Origin: Nocardia niigatensis NBRC 100131
GTDB taxonomy: Bacteria > Actinomycetota > Actinomycetes > Mycobacteriales > Mycobacteriaceae
DNA: 64,000 nt
NCBI RefSeq assembly: GCF_000308655.1
Contig: NZ_BAGC01000114.1
Location: forward strand, 186,001-250,000
Direction of reading: 5' to 3'
The notes beneath the pieces are model-generated. The model had not been told where the DNA came from, did no database searches, and saw only the letters and a list, made by a program, of their open reading frames with translations. This document shows positions 43,049 to 51,314 of the stretch, piece after piece (position 1 is the stretch's first letter; the number at the start of each line of letters is the position of its first letter). The position numbers and the translations under genes were made by a program.

Positions 43049-44008
43049 TCACCGCGCGGTCAGTCCCGTCGCCGCGGCGCAGTATTGCCAGAGTCGTTCC
43101 CGGTCGGCCGCCGACTCCTGGGTGCACGGCAGGTAGTGCGCCGGCCGGGCCCGCCGATCGTGCCACAGCCGGCCGGACGGCACGTCGGTGGCGGCCAGCC
43201 AGATCGCGGTGTCCGCACCCTGCGCCGGCGTGCGCAGCAGCGGGCCGGTCAGCCCCCGGAAGCGCGGCAGCGCCGCCGCGATTCCCGGGGTGTCGACCCA
43301 GCCGGGATGCATGCAGTGCACCGAGATTCCCTGGGGCGCATAGCGATCGGCGAGGATGGGCGTCAAGGCGACCTGCATGCGCTTGGAGCGCGCGTAGGCC
43401 GTCGCGCCGCGATAGGGGCTCGCGCGGTACTCGAAGTCCTCGGGGTGCAACGCCTGGGTGTACATGCCACCGGATGACATCAGGATCACGCGCGGGGCGG
43501 GCGCACGCGCCAGCAGCGGCGCCAGCGACTCGGTCGCCAGCAGCGGTCCGAGCACGTGGGTCGCCACGCACAGTTCGTGGCCCTGCGGGCTTTCCGTGCG
43601 AACCGCCGGCAGCGTTCCCGCATTGTGGACGAGGACGTCGATGCGGTCGATCCGCTCGGCGATACCGGCAGCGAATTCGCGCACACCGGCCAGATCCGAG
43701 ATGTCACAGTGCTCGATTCGCGGCACGGCGCCGGGTACCGCGTCGGCGATTCGCGCCGCGGCCGCCGCACCGCGCGCGCGATCACGCACCACCAGGGTGA
43801 CTCGCGCGCCGAGTCGCGCCAATCCGGTCGCGATGGCCAGGCCGATGCCGGAGTTCGCGCCGGTGATCAGGGCGGTGCGGTCGCGGAGCGCGCCGCCGGG
43901 CAGTGGCTGCCAGTGCCGACTGCGGAGCCGGTAGCCCGGGCGGCTGTAGCCGAGCACGACCGTGCGGTCCAGGAGTCGATCGAAGACAGGGGCGGACGGT
44001 TTGCTCAT
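43049..44008 (-). CDS. Short-chain dehydrogenase, DHRS12-like
   Basis: 319 residues with TGANSGIG at 49-56, HNAG, SSGGMYTQ and a YxxxK (AYARSK). The pair MYTQAL...EDFEY and the roughly 40-residue N-terminal extension are typical of DHRS12-type SDRs. Relatives are found beside photolyase, lipid methyltransferase and DUF1365 genes in other bacteria, so a role in the same stress regulon is likely; substrate unknown. It converges with phr (7 bases) and is divergent from the lipocalin, sharing the repeat-bearing intergenic region. Confidence 0.86.
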   Translation of the reverse strand: MSKPSAPVFDRLLDRTVVLGYSRPGYRLRSRHWQPLPGGALRDRTALITGANSGIGLAIATGLARLGARVTLVVRDRARGAAAAARIADAVPGAVPRIEHCDISDLAGVREFAAGIAERIDRIDVLVHNAGTLPAVRTESPQGHELCVATHVLGPLLATESLAPLLARAPAPRVILMSSGGMYTQALHPEDFEYRASPYRGATAYARSKRMQVALTPILADRYAPQGISVHCMHPGWVDTPGIAAALPRFRGLTGPLLRTPAQGADTAIWLAATDVPSGRLWHDRRARPAHYLPCTQESAADRERLWQYCAAATGLTAR

Positions 44009-44052
44009 GCCGTCGGGTCACCTCTCTCGCGGATATTGCGAATCGACGCGAT

Positions 44053-44087
44053 GCATCGTTTTTGCATCGCTTTCATGGTAGCGTCGG
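44053..44087 (+). promoter_or_regulatory. Second GCATCG-repeat promoter element
   Basis: GCATCG at 44053-44058 and 44064-44069 (period 11), then 9 bases, then TAGC (44079) and GTCGG, matching the phr upstream element in spacing. It sits in the 130-base gap between the divergent SDR and lipocalin genes, so it may control both directions. Confidence 0.55.
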
Positions 44088-44138
44088 GAGTCCAAGACGG
44101 GAACAACCGTCCGGCTCACTCCGACTGGCGGAGGAAAC

Positions 44139-44495
44139 ATGCACACCGTCCACAACTCCTGCACCACCTGGCTCGGCACCCGCGACGACATCACCGGCTT
44201 CGCGCGTATCACCGATTCCGACACCAATGCCCAATTCGCGGTGACCTTCCGCGGCGAATCCGCTCCGGCGACCGACCATGTGGTCACCGCGCTGGACCCC
44301 GATTACCGCTGGGCCCTCGTCGTAGACCCCGCCCGCACCGCCGGATTCGTGTTGTCGCGCGAGCCCGCGCCCGACGCCGGGCAGTGGTCCGCGATCCGTG
44401 CGGGGATCGACGCGGCGGGCATGGACGCCTGCCTGTTGCTGACCTCACCGGTCAGCGACGGCTTCGACGGAATCGAGCCGCTGTGCGTGCGTTGA
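44139..44495 (+). CDS. Minimal lipocalin (Blc-like, N-terminally short)
   Basis: 118 residues from ATG 44139 behind GGAGGAAAC. The sequence VHNSC...GFARITDSDTNAQFAVTF and HVVTALDPDYRWALVVD...GFVLSREP matches the second half of Blc-type lipocalins (strands after the first hairpin). The N-terminal GxWYEIAR strand and first third of the family (usual length about 170) are missing, and there is no signal peptide. The good ribosome-binding site suggests that this is the true start. It opens the operon lipocalin-FAD oxidase-DUF1365-methyltransferase. Confidence 0.65.
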   Translation: MHTVHNSCTTWLGTRDDITGFARITDSDTNAQFAVTFRGESAPATDHVVTALDPDYRWALVVDPARTAGFVLSREPAPDAGQWSAIRAGIDAAGMDACLLLTSPVSDGFDGIEPLCVR

Positions 44496-45817
44496 CCGGA
44501 GCTTCCCGCCGCGTGGCGGTCATCGGCAGCGGGGTATCCGGCCTCACAGCGGCCTGGGTGCTCGCGCGCGACTGCGATGTGGTGCTGTACGAGGCGGATT
44601 CACGACTGGGCGGCCACGCCCACACCCATGAGGTGAGCGCGAGCGCCGACGGCACGGGCGAACCGCTCGGGGTGGACTCGGGGTTCATCGTGCACAACGA
44701 CCGCACGTACCCTACGCTGCTGCGGCTGTTCGACGAACTCGGCATCCGCACACAGGATTCCGACATGTCGATGTCGGTCCGCTGCGACGGCTGCGGGCTG
44801 GAATTCGCGGGTGCGAAAGGCCCCCGCGGGCTGTTCCCGACGCCCGGGACACTGCTGCGCGGAGCGTATCTGCGACTGCTCGGCGAGATCACCCGCTTCC
44901 ACCGGCTGGCGCGCGCCGAGCTGGCCACCGACACCGACGATCTGCGCACGCTCGGGGAGTTCCTGGCCGACGCCGCCTTCACACCGTATTTCACAGCGCA
45001 TTTCCTGGTGCCGCTGGTGGCGGCGGTATGGTCCTGCCCGCCGCGGCTGGCGCTGCGCTATCCGGCCCACTATCTGTTCACCTTCCTGGAACACCACGGC
45101 ATGCTCACCGTGTTCGGCTCACCCACCTGGCGTACCGTCACCGGCGGCTCCGCGACCTATGTCAGGGCCGTCGCCGACCGCCTGCACGACGTCCGTACCG
45201 AGGTGCCGGTGCGTGCGGTACACCGGGGCGCGCGCACGGTCGCCGTGCGTGACGAGGCGGACGAGGTCGAGTTCTTCGACGCCGCGGTCATCGCCACCCA
45301 CCCGGATCAAGCACTGCGCCTGCTGGATTCACCGACCGTCACCGAGTCCCAGATCCTGGGCGCGCTGCCCTATTCCAGCAACCGGGCCGTGCTGCACACC
45401 GACGACGCGGTGCTGCCCCGGCGATCCGGCGCCCGGGCGTCGTGGAACTACCGCCTGCCGCACTGCACCGCCGCGCCCGATCGGGTCCTGGTCAGCTACG
45501 ACCTGACCCGGCTGCAACGGCTGCCCGACACCGGCCGCCGGTTCCTCGTCACCCTCGGCGACGAGGATCGGGTGCAACCGGGCACAGTGCTCGCGACCAT
45601 GCGCTACGCGCATCCCCAGTACACCCCCGAATCCGTGCGGGCGCGCCGGCGTCTGTCCGAAATCGGTGATCAAACAGTGGCTTTCGCCGGGGCCTACCAC
45701 GGCTGGGGATTCCACGAGGACGGCGCGCTGTCCGGGTTGCGCGCCGCGGAACGGATCGGCGGCCGCTGGCACGGGCTGCCCGACCGGCTCGCGGCCACCG
45801 TGCGGGAGTCGTCGTGA
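44483..45817 (+). CDS. FAD-dependent amine-oxidase-like protein
   Basis: 444 residues from GTG 44483, which overlaps the lipocalin stop; a TTG at 44492 is the alternative. VAVIGSGVSGLTAAWVLA and the E of YEADSRLGGHAHTHE bind FAD; VDSGFIVHNDRTYP and FAGAYHGWGFHEDG are hallmarks of the COG2907-type oxidoreductases that are encoded beside DUF1365 and CFA-synthase genes. In alpha-proteobacteria this gene set is linked to methylated and furan fatty acids. Acting on lipid acyl chains is inference. It overlaps the next start by 4 bases. Confidence 0.88.
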   Translation: MRALTGASRRVAVIGSGVSGLTAAWVLARDCDVVLYEADSRLGGHAHTHEVSASADGTGEPLGVDSGFIVHNDRTYPTLLRLFDELGIRTQDSDMSMSVRCDGCGLEFAGAKGPRGLFPTPGTLLRGAYLRLLGEITRFHRLARAELATDTDDLRTLGEFLADAAFTPYFTAHFLVPLVAAVWSCPPRLALRYPAHYLFTFLEHHGMLTVFGSPTWRTVTGGSATYVRAVADRLHDVRTEVPVRAVHRGARTVAVRDEADEVEFFDAAVIATHPDQALRLLDSPTVTESQILGALPYSSNRAVLHTDDAVLPRRSGARASWNYRLPHCTAAPDRVLVSYDLTRLQRLPDTGRRFLVTLGDEDRVQPGTVLATMRYAHPQYTPESVRARRRLSEIGDQTVAFAGAYHGWGFHEDGALSGLRAAERIGGRWHGLPDRLAATVRESS

Positions 45818-46539
45818 CCCGAGCGCGACTGGTGCGCACCGTCATTCGGCACACTCGCCTCGAGCCGGTGCGTCACCGCTTCGCCTATCGCAGCTACAGC
45901 TGGCTGGTCGATCTGGACGACCTGCCCGTGCTGCCGTGGCCGTGGCGCTGGTTCGCGGACATCCGCGCCCCTGATCACGTCGGTGACCCCGGCGCCGGCC
46001 TGCGCGAGAACGTCGCGGCCTATCTGGCAGACGCGGGAATCGAACTGGGTGCGGGGCGGATTCTCATGCTGACCAACGCCCGCGTGCTGGGATATGTGTT
46101 CAATCCGCTCACCGTCTACTGGTGCCACGACGACTCCGGTTCCTTGCGCTGCGTGGTCGCCGAGGTGCACAACACCTACGGCGGACGTCATCGCTACCTG
46201 CTGCCGCCGGATGCGGAAGCCGTTGTCGCCAAACAGTTCTACGTCTCCCCGTTCAATCCGGTGGCGGGCCGCTATCTGCTGCGGGCCCCGGTTCCGGAGG
46301 ACCGGCTGCGAGTGGCGATAGCGCTGGAGAGCCCGGAGGGCAGGCCCCTGTTCGCGGCCTCGGTGCGCGGGCGGGTGCTCGTCGCGGACCGGCGCACCCT
46401 GACGAGCGTCCTGGTCGCCCATCCGCTGGAAACCCTGCGCATCTCCGCCCTGATCCGCCTGCAAGGCCTGCGACTGTGGGCTCGCGGACTGCCGATTTTC
46501 CCCCGAACCCCCGTTTTCCTGCAGGAGGTCCTCTCGTGA
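45814..46539 (+). CDS. DUF1365 protein
   Basis: 241 residues; GTG 45814 overlaps the previous stop as GTGA. The DUF1365 hallmarks are VIRHTRLEPVRHRFAYRSYS at the N-terminus, MLTNARVLGYVFNPLTVYWC in the centre and AKQFYVSPFNP. No catalytic residues are established for this family. It is nearly always between the FAD oxidase and the CFA-type methyltransferase, as here, and is thought to take part in lipid modification. Confidence 0.92.
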   Translation: MTRARLVRTVIRHTRLEPVRHRFAYRSYSWLVDLDDLPVLPWPWRWFADIRAPDHVGDPGAGLRENVAAYLADAGIELGAGRILMLTNARVLGYVFNPLTVYWCHDDSGSLRCVVAEVHNTYGGRHRYLLPPDAEAVVAKQFYVSPFNPVAGRYLLRAPVPEDRLRVAIALESPEGRPLFAASVRGRVLVADRRTLTSVLVAHPLETLRISALIRLQGLRLWARGLPIFPRTPVFLQEVLS

Positions 46540-47855
46540 CTCACACTTCGTTCGCGGCGGACGTCACCGCCGCTACCGCCCCGGGTGCGCCCCGGCTCGC
46601 ACCACCTTCGGTGCCCGCCGGGGTGCGGTCCGACCTGGGCGCGCCGGTGACGATGGCGCTGTTCCGGCATGCGGCGCAACGTCTTCGGTTGCGGGTGGAA
46701 CTGCCCGGGGGTGTGCGCTTCGGCGGCGCGGTCGACGACCCGAGCGCGCCCCTGCTGATCCTGCACGATCCCGACGCCTTCGCACGGCGGATCGCTGTCT
46801 CCGGGCTCATCGGGTTCGGCGAGGCGTACATGGCCGGCGACTGGAGCGCACCCGATCTGCCGGGGGTGCTCACCGTGCTGGCCGCGGACGTGCGCGACCT
46901 GGTCCCCGCACCGCTGCGCGCCTTCCGTTCGCTGCTGCTGCCCCGGCACCCGCGGGACACCCGGGCTACCCCCAGCGGGGCCCGCCGCAACGCCGCCCAC
47001 CACTACGACCTGTCCAATGATTTCTTCGCCACCTTCCTGGACGAGACCATGACCTACTCGTCGGCAGTGTTCGAACGGCTGGAACCGGCGCCGGCCTGGG
47101 AGGATCTCGCCGCGGCGCACCACCGCAAAATCGATCGGCTGCTCGACGACGCCGGTGTGGGACCGGGCAGCTCGGTGCTCGAAATCGGTACCGGCTGGGG
47201 CGAACTGGCGATCCGGGCGGCGCAGCGGGGGGCGACGGTCCGATCGCTCACCCTCTCGTCCGAACAACAATGCCTGGCCCGGCGCCGGATAGCCGAGGCC
47301 GGGGTCACCGGACAGGTGACGGTCGAGCTGCTCGACTACCGCCGCGCCGGCGGGCACTACGACGCCGTCGTCTCGGTCGAGATGATCGAGGCGGTCGGAT
47401 ACGAGTACCTGCCCGACTATCTCGCCACCCTGGAACGGGTGCTCGCACCCGGCGGACAGATCGCCCTGCAGGTCATCACCATGCCGCACGACCGCATGCG
47501 AGCCACCCGGCGCACCCACACCTGGATTCAGGAATACATCTTCCCGGGTGGCTTTTTGCCCTCGGAAACCCTTCTCGCACAACTGGCCTCGGCGCACACC
47601 GGCCTCCAGGTCAGCCGGCGGCGGGCGCTGGGACCCCATTACGCGCACACCCTGCGACTATGGCTGGACCGCTTCAGCGCGGCCACCGAGACCATCGACG
47701 CGCTGGGCTTCGACGAGGTCTTCCAGCGCATGTGGCGGCTGTACCTGGCCTACTCCGAGGCCGGCTTCCGATCGGGCTACCTCGATGTGGTGCACCTGGT
47801 CATGAGCCACCGCGACACAGCCCCACCGAGCAGCCCGGCGAAAGTGGCCCGATGA
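46536..47855 (+). CDS. Cyclopropane/UfaM-type fatty-acyl phospholipid methyltransferase
   Basis: 439 residues from GTG 46536, with AGGAGG upstream. An N-terminal lipid-binding region is followed by a SAM-dependent methyltransferase domain: HHYDLSNDFFATFLDETMTYS (substrate/bicarbonate region), VLEIGTGWGELAIRAAQRGA (SAM motif I), VSVEMIEAVGYEYLPDY and the C-terminal QEYIFPGGFLPS. It methylates unsaturated acyl chains of membrane phospholipids, giving cyclopropane or methylated products. The operon resembles the singlet-oxygen/light-induced lipid operons of other bacteria. Confidence 0.92.
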   Translation: MTHTSFAADVTAATAPGAPRLAPPSVPAGVRSDLGAPVTMALFRHAAQRLRLRVELPGGVRFGGAVDDPSAPLLILHDPDAFARRIAVSGLIGFGEAYMAGDWSAPDLPGVLTVLAADVRDLVPAPLRAFRSLLLPRHPRDTRATPSGARRNAAHHYDLSNDFFATFLDETMTYSSAVFERLEPAPAWEDLAAAHHRKIDRLLDDAGVGPGSSVLEIGTGWGELAIRAAQRGATVRSLTLSSEQQCLARRRIAEAGVTGQVTVELLDYRRAGGHYDAVVSVEMIEAVGYEYLPDYLATLERVLAPGGQIALQVITMPHDRMRATRRTHTWIQEYIFPGGFLPSETLLAQLASAHTGLQVSRRRALGPHYAHTLRLWLDRFSAATETIDALGFDEVFQRMWRLYLAYSEAGFRSGYLDVVHLVMSHRDTAPPSSPAKVAR

Positions 47856-47883
47856 GCCCGGCGATGCCGGCCACCGTACGGCC

Positions 47884-48747
47884 GTGATCGAGCCGTCCGG
47901 CGGTGCCGAACCGCCCACGGCGACCGAGTTCAGCGTGGGCGCGGTCGCGCGCAGGCTGGGGATTCCGGTCACCACCTTGCGCAGCTGGAACCAGCGTTAC
48001 GGCATCGGCCCGCAGGGGCATCGGCCCGGCACCCACCGCTACTACACCCGAGCCGACCTCGCGGTGGTGACCCGCATGGTCGAGCTGATCCGGATGGGCG
48101 CGAGCCCGGCGAGCGCGGCCCGGGCAGCTCGTGTGGTGCGCACGCCCGCACCGCCCGTCGGCGATGTCGCGCCCGTGCTCGCCGCCGCCGAGTCGCTGGA
48201 CCCCGCCCGGCTTTTGAGCCTGCTCGCGGCGCACCTCGGTCATCATGGCGTGAGCGCCACCTGGAATCTGCTGTGCCGTCCCGCTTTCGCCGACATCGTC
48301 GAGCACCAGCGCCGTGGCGAGGGGTACGTCGATGTCGAGCATCTGCTGTCGTGGGCGGTGACGACGAGCCTGCACCGTGGGGTTCCGGCGCCTGCCGACA
48401 CCGGAGTGGAGCCGGAGATCGTGCTGGCGTGCACACCGGGCGAACAGCATGTCCTTCCCCTGGAGGTCCTGCGTGCCGCCTTGGCCGAACACGGCCGGGC
48501 CACACTGCTGCTCGGCGCGTCCGTCCCGCCGGACGCGCTCGCGCGTGCGCTGTCGCTGCTCGGAGGTACCGCCGCGGTGGTCCTGTGGTCGCAGTCGCCC
48601 TATACCGCCGCGCCGGAATCCATTCGCGTCGCCGAAACCTGGCACGGCCCTGTGTTCCTCGCCGGACCGGGCTGGGCCGATATTCCCGGCGAGGCCGGTC
48701 CGCGGCGGCTGCACTCGCTGGAGGAGGCGGTGGATGCGCTGGCCTGA
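47884..48747 (+). CDS. LitR/CarH-like MerR regulator with B12-type domain (copy 1)
   Basis: 287 residues from GTG 47884. A MerR helix-turn-helix (FSVGAVARRLGIPVTTLRSW, HRPGTHRYYTRADL) is joined to a four-helix cap and a cobalamin-binding Rossmann domain. E152-H153 match the EH of the light-sensing Wx9EH motif of CarH, but the Trp position is Q142. E187-x-H189 matches the E/DxHxxG axial-ligand motif with Pro at 192 in place of Gly. It is expected to repress the surrounding genes in the dark and release DNA in light. It follows the methyltransferase by 28 bases. Confidence 0.85.
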   Translation: MIEPSGGAEPPTATEFSVGAVARRLGIPVTTLRSWNQRYGIGPQGHRPGTHRYYTRADLAVVTRMVELIRMGASPASAARAARVVRTPAPPVGDVAPVLAAAESLDPARLLSLLAAHLGHHGVSATWNLLCRPAFADIVEHQRRGEGYVDVEHLLSWAVTTSLHRGVPAPADTGVEPEIVLACTPGEQHVLPLEVLRAALAEHGRATLLLGASVPPDALARALSLLGGTAAVVLWSQSPYTAAPESIRVAETWHGPVFLAGPGWADIPGEAGPRRLHSLEEAVDALA

Positions 48748-48755
48748 CCCGCTCC

Positions 48756-48784
48756 CGGTGCGTCACGACACCCTTCCCGCACCG
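48756..48784. terminator. Hairpin between the convergent regulators
   Basis: Arms CGGTGCG (48756-48762) and CGCACCG (48778-48784) around a 15-base loop in the 61-base gap between the two regulator stops. It could end both transcripts; there is no T-run. Confidence 0.4.
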
Positions 48785-48808
48785 AAAGTCGCTTCGGCTC
48801 GAGCACTT

Positions 48809-49693
48809 TCACTCCGAGTCGGGGTGCAGCAACCGCTCGACCGCCTCGACGAGACTCGAGAGCCGCTGCGCATGCTCGGGCAGGATGAGGGTGTCCCAGC
48901 CTGGACCACCGACGAAGACGTGCGCCCCGGCATCGACGCAGGCCCGCACCGCCGAGCTGAGCGCGGTCTCCTCCTGCTGCGACCACAGCACGACCGCGGC
49001 GGGAGCTGGAAGACGCGCGAGCGTGTCGATCAGGGCCGCGGTCGGGACATCCGGGCCGAGCATGCGCGCGCCCACTCCACGCTCGGCGAGCGCGGCGCGC
49101 AGCACCTCCAGTGGCAGCGAATGGGTTTCGCCCCCGGTACACGCGAGGATCAGCGGCATGGCCGCGTCGGCGGGGACGGGCGGCACGGTGCGATGCAGGG
49201 ACGCGATGATGCACCACGACAGCAGATGCTCCACGTCCACACAGCCCTCACCACCGAGCTGCCGGTCGACGATCTCGGCGAAGGCGCTGCGGCACAGCCG
49301 ATCCCAGGTGCCCACCACGCCGTAGGTGCGCAGATGCTTGTCCAGCAGTTCGCTGACCACACCGGTGTCGAGCGCGAACGCGGCTGCCAGCAGGGCTGCC
49401 TCGTCACCGTAGGAGAGTGCGGGCCCGCGGGCCACCACCGCCGCGCCGGCGGGCGTGGATCCGGCACGGATGAGACCGATCATCCTGGCGAGCAGCGCGA
49501 TATCGGCTTCGGTGTAGAGCCGGTGGCGCCCGGGCCGGTCCTGAGCGGGCCCGATGCCGTAGCGCCGATTCCAGCTGCGCAGCGTCGCAGTCGGAATGCC
49601 GAGCCGTTCGGCTACCGCGCGGACAGGCATGCCGGTCTGCTCGGGTACTGGTGTCGGTTGGTGCGGCATGTCTCGATTGTGCCTGTCCGCCAT
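48809..49693 (-). CDS. LitR/CarH-like MerR regulator with B12-type domain (copy 2)
   Basis: 294 residues from ATG 49693 (ATG 49669 possible). Same plan as copy 1 and clearly paralogous: MPVRAVAERLGIPTATLRSW, DRPGRHRLYTEADI, VDVEHLLSWC with E155-H156, Q145 at the Trp position, and GETHSLPLEVL with E189-x-H191. It points towards copy 1 and is divergent from the SDR-DUF2867 gene, 17 bases between starts. Having two such regulators allows hetero-oligomers or separate signals. Confidence 0.85.
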   Translation of the reverse strand: MADRHNRDMPHQPTPVPEQTGMPVRAVAERLGIPTATLRSWNRRYGIGPAQDRPGRHRLYTEADIALLARMIGLIRAGSTPAGAAVVARGPALSYGDEAALLAAAFALDTGVVSELLDKHLRTYGVVGTWDRLCRSAFAEIVDRQLGGEGCVDVEHLLSWCIIASLHRTVPPVPADAAMPLILACTGGETHSLPLEVLRAALAERGVGARMLGPDVPTAALIDTLARLPAPAAVVLWSQQEETALSSAVRACVDAGAHVFVGGPGWDTLILPEHAQRLSSLVEAVERLLHPDSE

Positions 49694-49710
49694 CGGAAGG
49701 AGTGAGCACG

Positions 49711-51192
49711 GTGCGGTGTGTGGTGTTCGGGGCCACCGGTTATATCGGTGGCCGGCTGGTACCGGAGTTGCTGGCGGCGGGGCACACGGTGCAGGTGATG
49801 GCGCGTGACCCGGGCAAGCTCGACGACGTGCCCTGGCGCGAGCGGGTGACCGTGCTGCGCGGCGATGTCACCCGCGCCGAGGACGTGCGTGCCGCCTTGG
49901 ACGGACAGCAGGTGCTCTACTATCTCGTCCATTCGCTGACCCGCGCCGATTTCGCGAATGTGGATCGCGAGGCGGCGGGCGTGATCGCCGCCGAGGCCGA
50001 CCGCGCGGGCCTGGTCCGGATGGTCTACCTCGGCGGCATTACACCGCCCGGTCAGGTGCTGTCGCGGCATCTGGCCTCGCGTGCCGAGGTCGGCGAGATC
50101 CTGTTGCGGGCCGCCACGCCCGCGCTGGTGTTACGGGCGGCGGTGATCATCGGATCCGGTTCGGCCAGTTTCGAAATGCTGCGCTACCTCACCGAACGGC
50201 TGCCGGTGATGGTGACCCCGCGCTGGGTGCGCAACCGCATCCAGCCCATCGCCGTACGCGACGTGCTCTACTACCTCACGGCCGCAGCCACATTGACGGG
50301 CAGCGTCAACGACGCCGTGGATATCGGCGGACCCGACGTGCTCACCTATCTCGGCATGATGCGTGGCTACGCCGCGGTCGCCGAGCTCCCGCATCGCTTG
50401 ATCGTGCCCGTCCCGGTGCTCACCCCGTGGTTGTCGGCACAATGGGTGAATCTGGTGACTCCGGTTCCCCGCGCGATTGCCGTGCCCCTGATGGAATCGC
50501 TGGTCAACGACGTGGTGTGCGCCGATCACCGTGTCGCCGAGCTGATTCCGGACCCACCCGGCGGACTCACGCCCTATCGGCGCGCGGTGGCGCTGGCGTT
50601 GCAGCGGGTCCGCACGCTGGACGTCCCGACCCGCTGGTCGGATGCGAATCCGCCGGACGCACCGTCGAATCCCCTGCCCACCGACCCGGAATGGTCCGGC
50701 GGTTCGGTGTATCGCGATGTGCGGGAAAGGGAAACGATCGCCGACCCGGCCACCCTGTGGTCGGTGCTCGAGGCCATCGGCGGCGCCCACGGCTGGTACT
50801 CCTTCCCGCCCGCCTGGGCGCTGCGGGGCTGGATCGACCGGCTCATGGGCGGCGCGGGACTGCGCCGGGGCCGCCGGCATCCGCACCTCTTGCGTGAAGG
50901 CGACGCCCTGGACTGGTGGCGCGTGGAGCGTTTGGAGCGCGGCCGCCGGATCCTGTTGCGCGCGGAAATGCGGGTGCCCGGCCGCGCCTGGCTGGAATTG
51001 TCGGTCGCACCGGCGAGTTCGGGCGGTGCCCACTATCGCCAGCGCGCCCTGTTCGAGCCGCACGGCTTGGCCGGACACCTCTACTGGCACGCCATCGCCC
51101 CATTCCACTCGGTGATCTTCGGCGGCATGGTCCGCAACATCACCTCCGCGGCCGAGCAGATGAAGGCGCACCCCACGGACCTGGACCGGTGA
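49711..51192 (+). CDS. Atypical SDR fused to DUF2867
   Basis: 493 residues; GTG 49711 follows GGAAGGAG and is chosen over an upstream ATG for this reason. The N-terminal half is an NAD(P)-binding epimerase-like domain (VVFGATGYIGGRLVPELL, YYLVHSL, RMVYLGGITP). The C-terminal half (from about residue 340) is a DUF2867 lipid/polyketide-cyclase-like domain (SVYRDVRERETIADPATLW, HYRQRALFEPHGLAGHLYW). Such fusions are common beside light-response regulators. Substrate unknown. Confidence 0.88.
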   Translation: MRCVVFGATGYIGGRLVPELLAAGHTVQVMARDPGKLDDVPWRERVTVLRGDVTRAEDVRAALDGQQVLYYLVHSLTRADFANVDREAAGVIAAEADRAGLVRMVYLGGITPPGQVLSRHLASRAEVGEILLRAATPALVLRAAVIIGSGSASFEMLRYLTERLPVMVTPRWVRNRIQPIAVRDVLYYLTAAATLTGSVNDAVDIGGPDVLTYLGMMRGYAAVAELPHRLIVPVPVLTPWLSAQWVNLVTPVPRAIAVPLMESLVNDVVCADHRVAELIPDPPGGLTPYRRAVALALQRVRTLDVPTRWSDANPPDAPSNPLPTDPEWSGGSVYRDVRERETIADPATLWSVLEAIGGAHGWYSFPPAWALRGWIDRLMGGAGLRRGRRHPHLLREGDALDWWRVERLERGRRILLRAEMRVPGRAWLELSVAPASSGGAHYRQRALFEPHGLAGHLYWHAIAPFHSVIFGGMVRNITSAAEQMKAHPTDLDR

Positions 51193-51314
51193 CTCGGCCG
51201 CGGACGGAGTCGCTCGGTGTTCTCGACCGACGGCGATTTCGATAGCCTGAGCCTTCGCGGCACCCGCGGTCGTGCTTCGAGCCGGTATCGCCGGCTCGCC
51301 CGAAGGAGGAATCC

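Noticed and set aside
43556..44482. Long N-terminal extension of the FAD oxidase frame to 43556
   Set aside because: It would run through the divergent SDR gene, the intergenic repeats and the lipocalin; the Rossmann motif begins right after GTG 44483.
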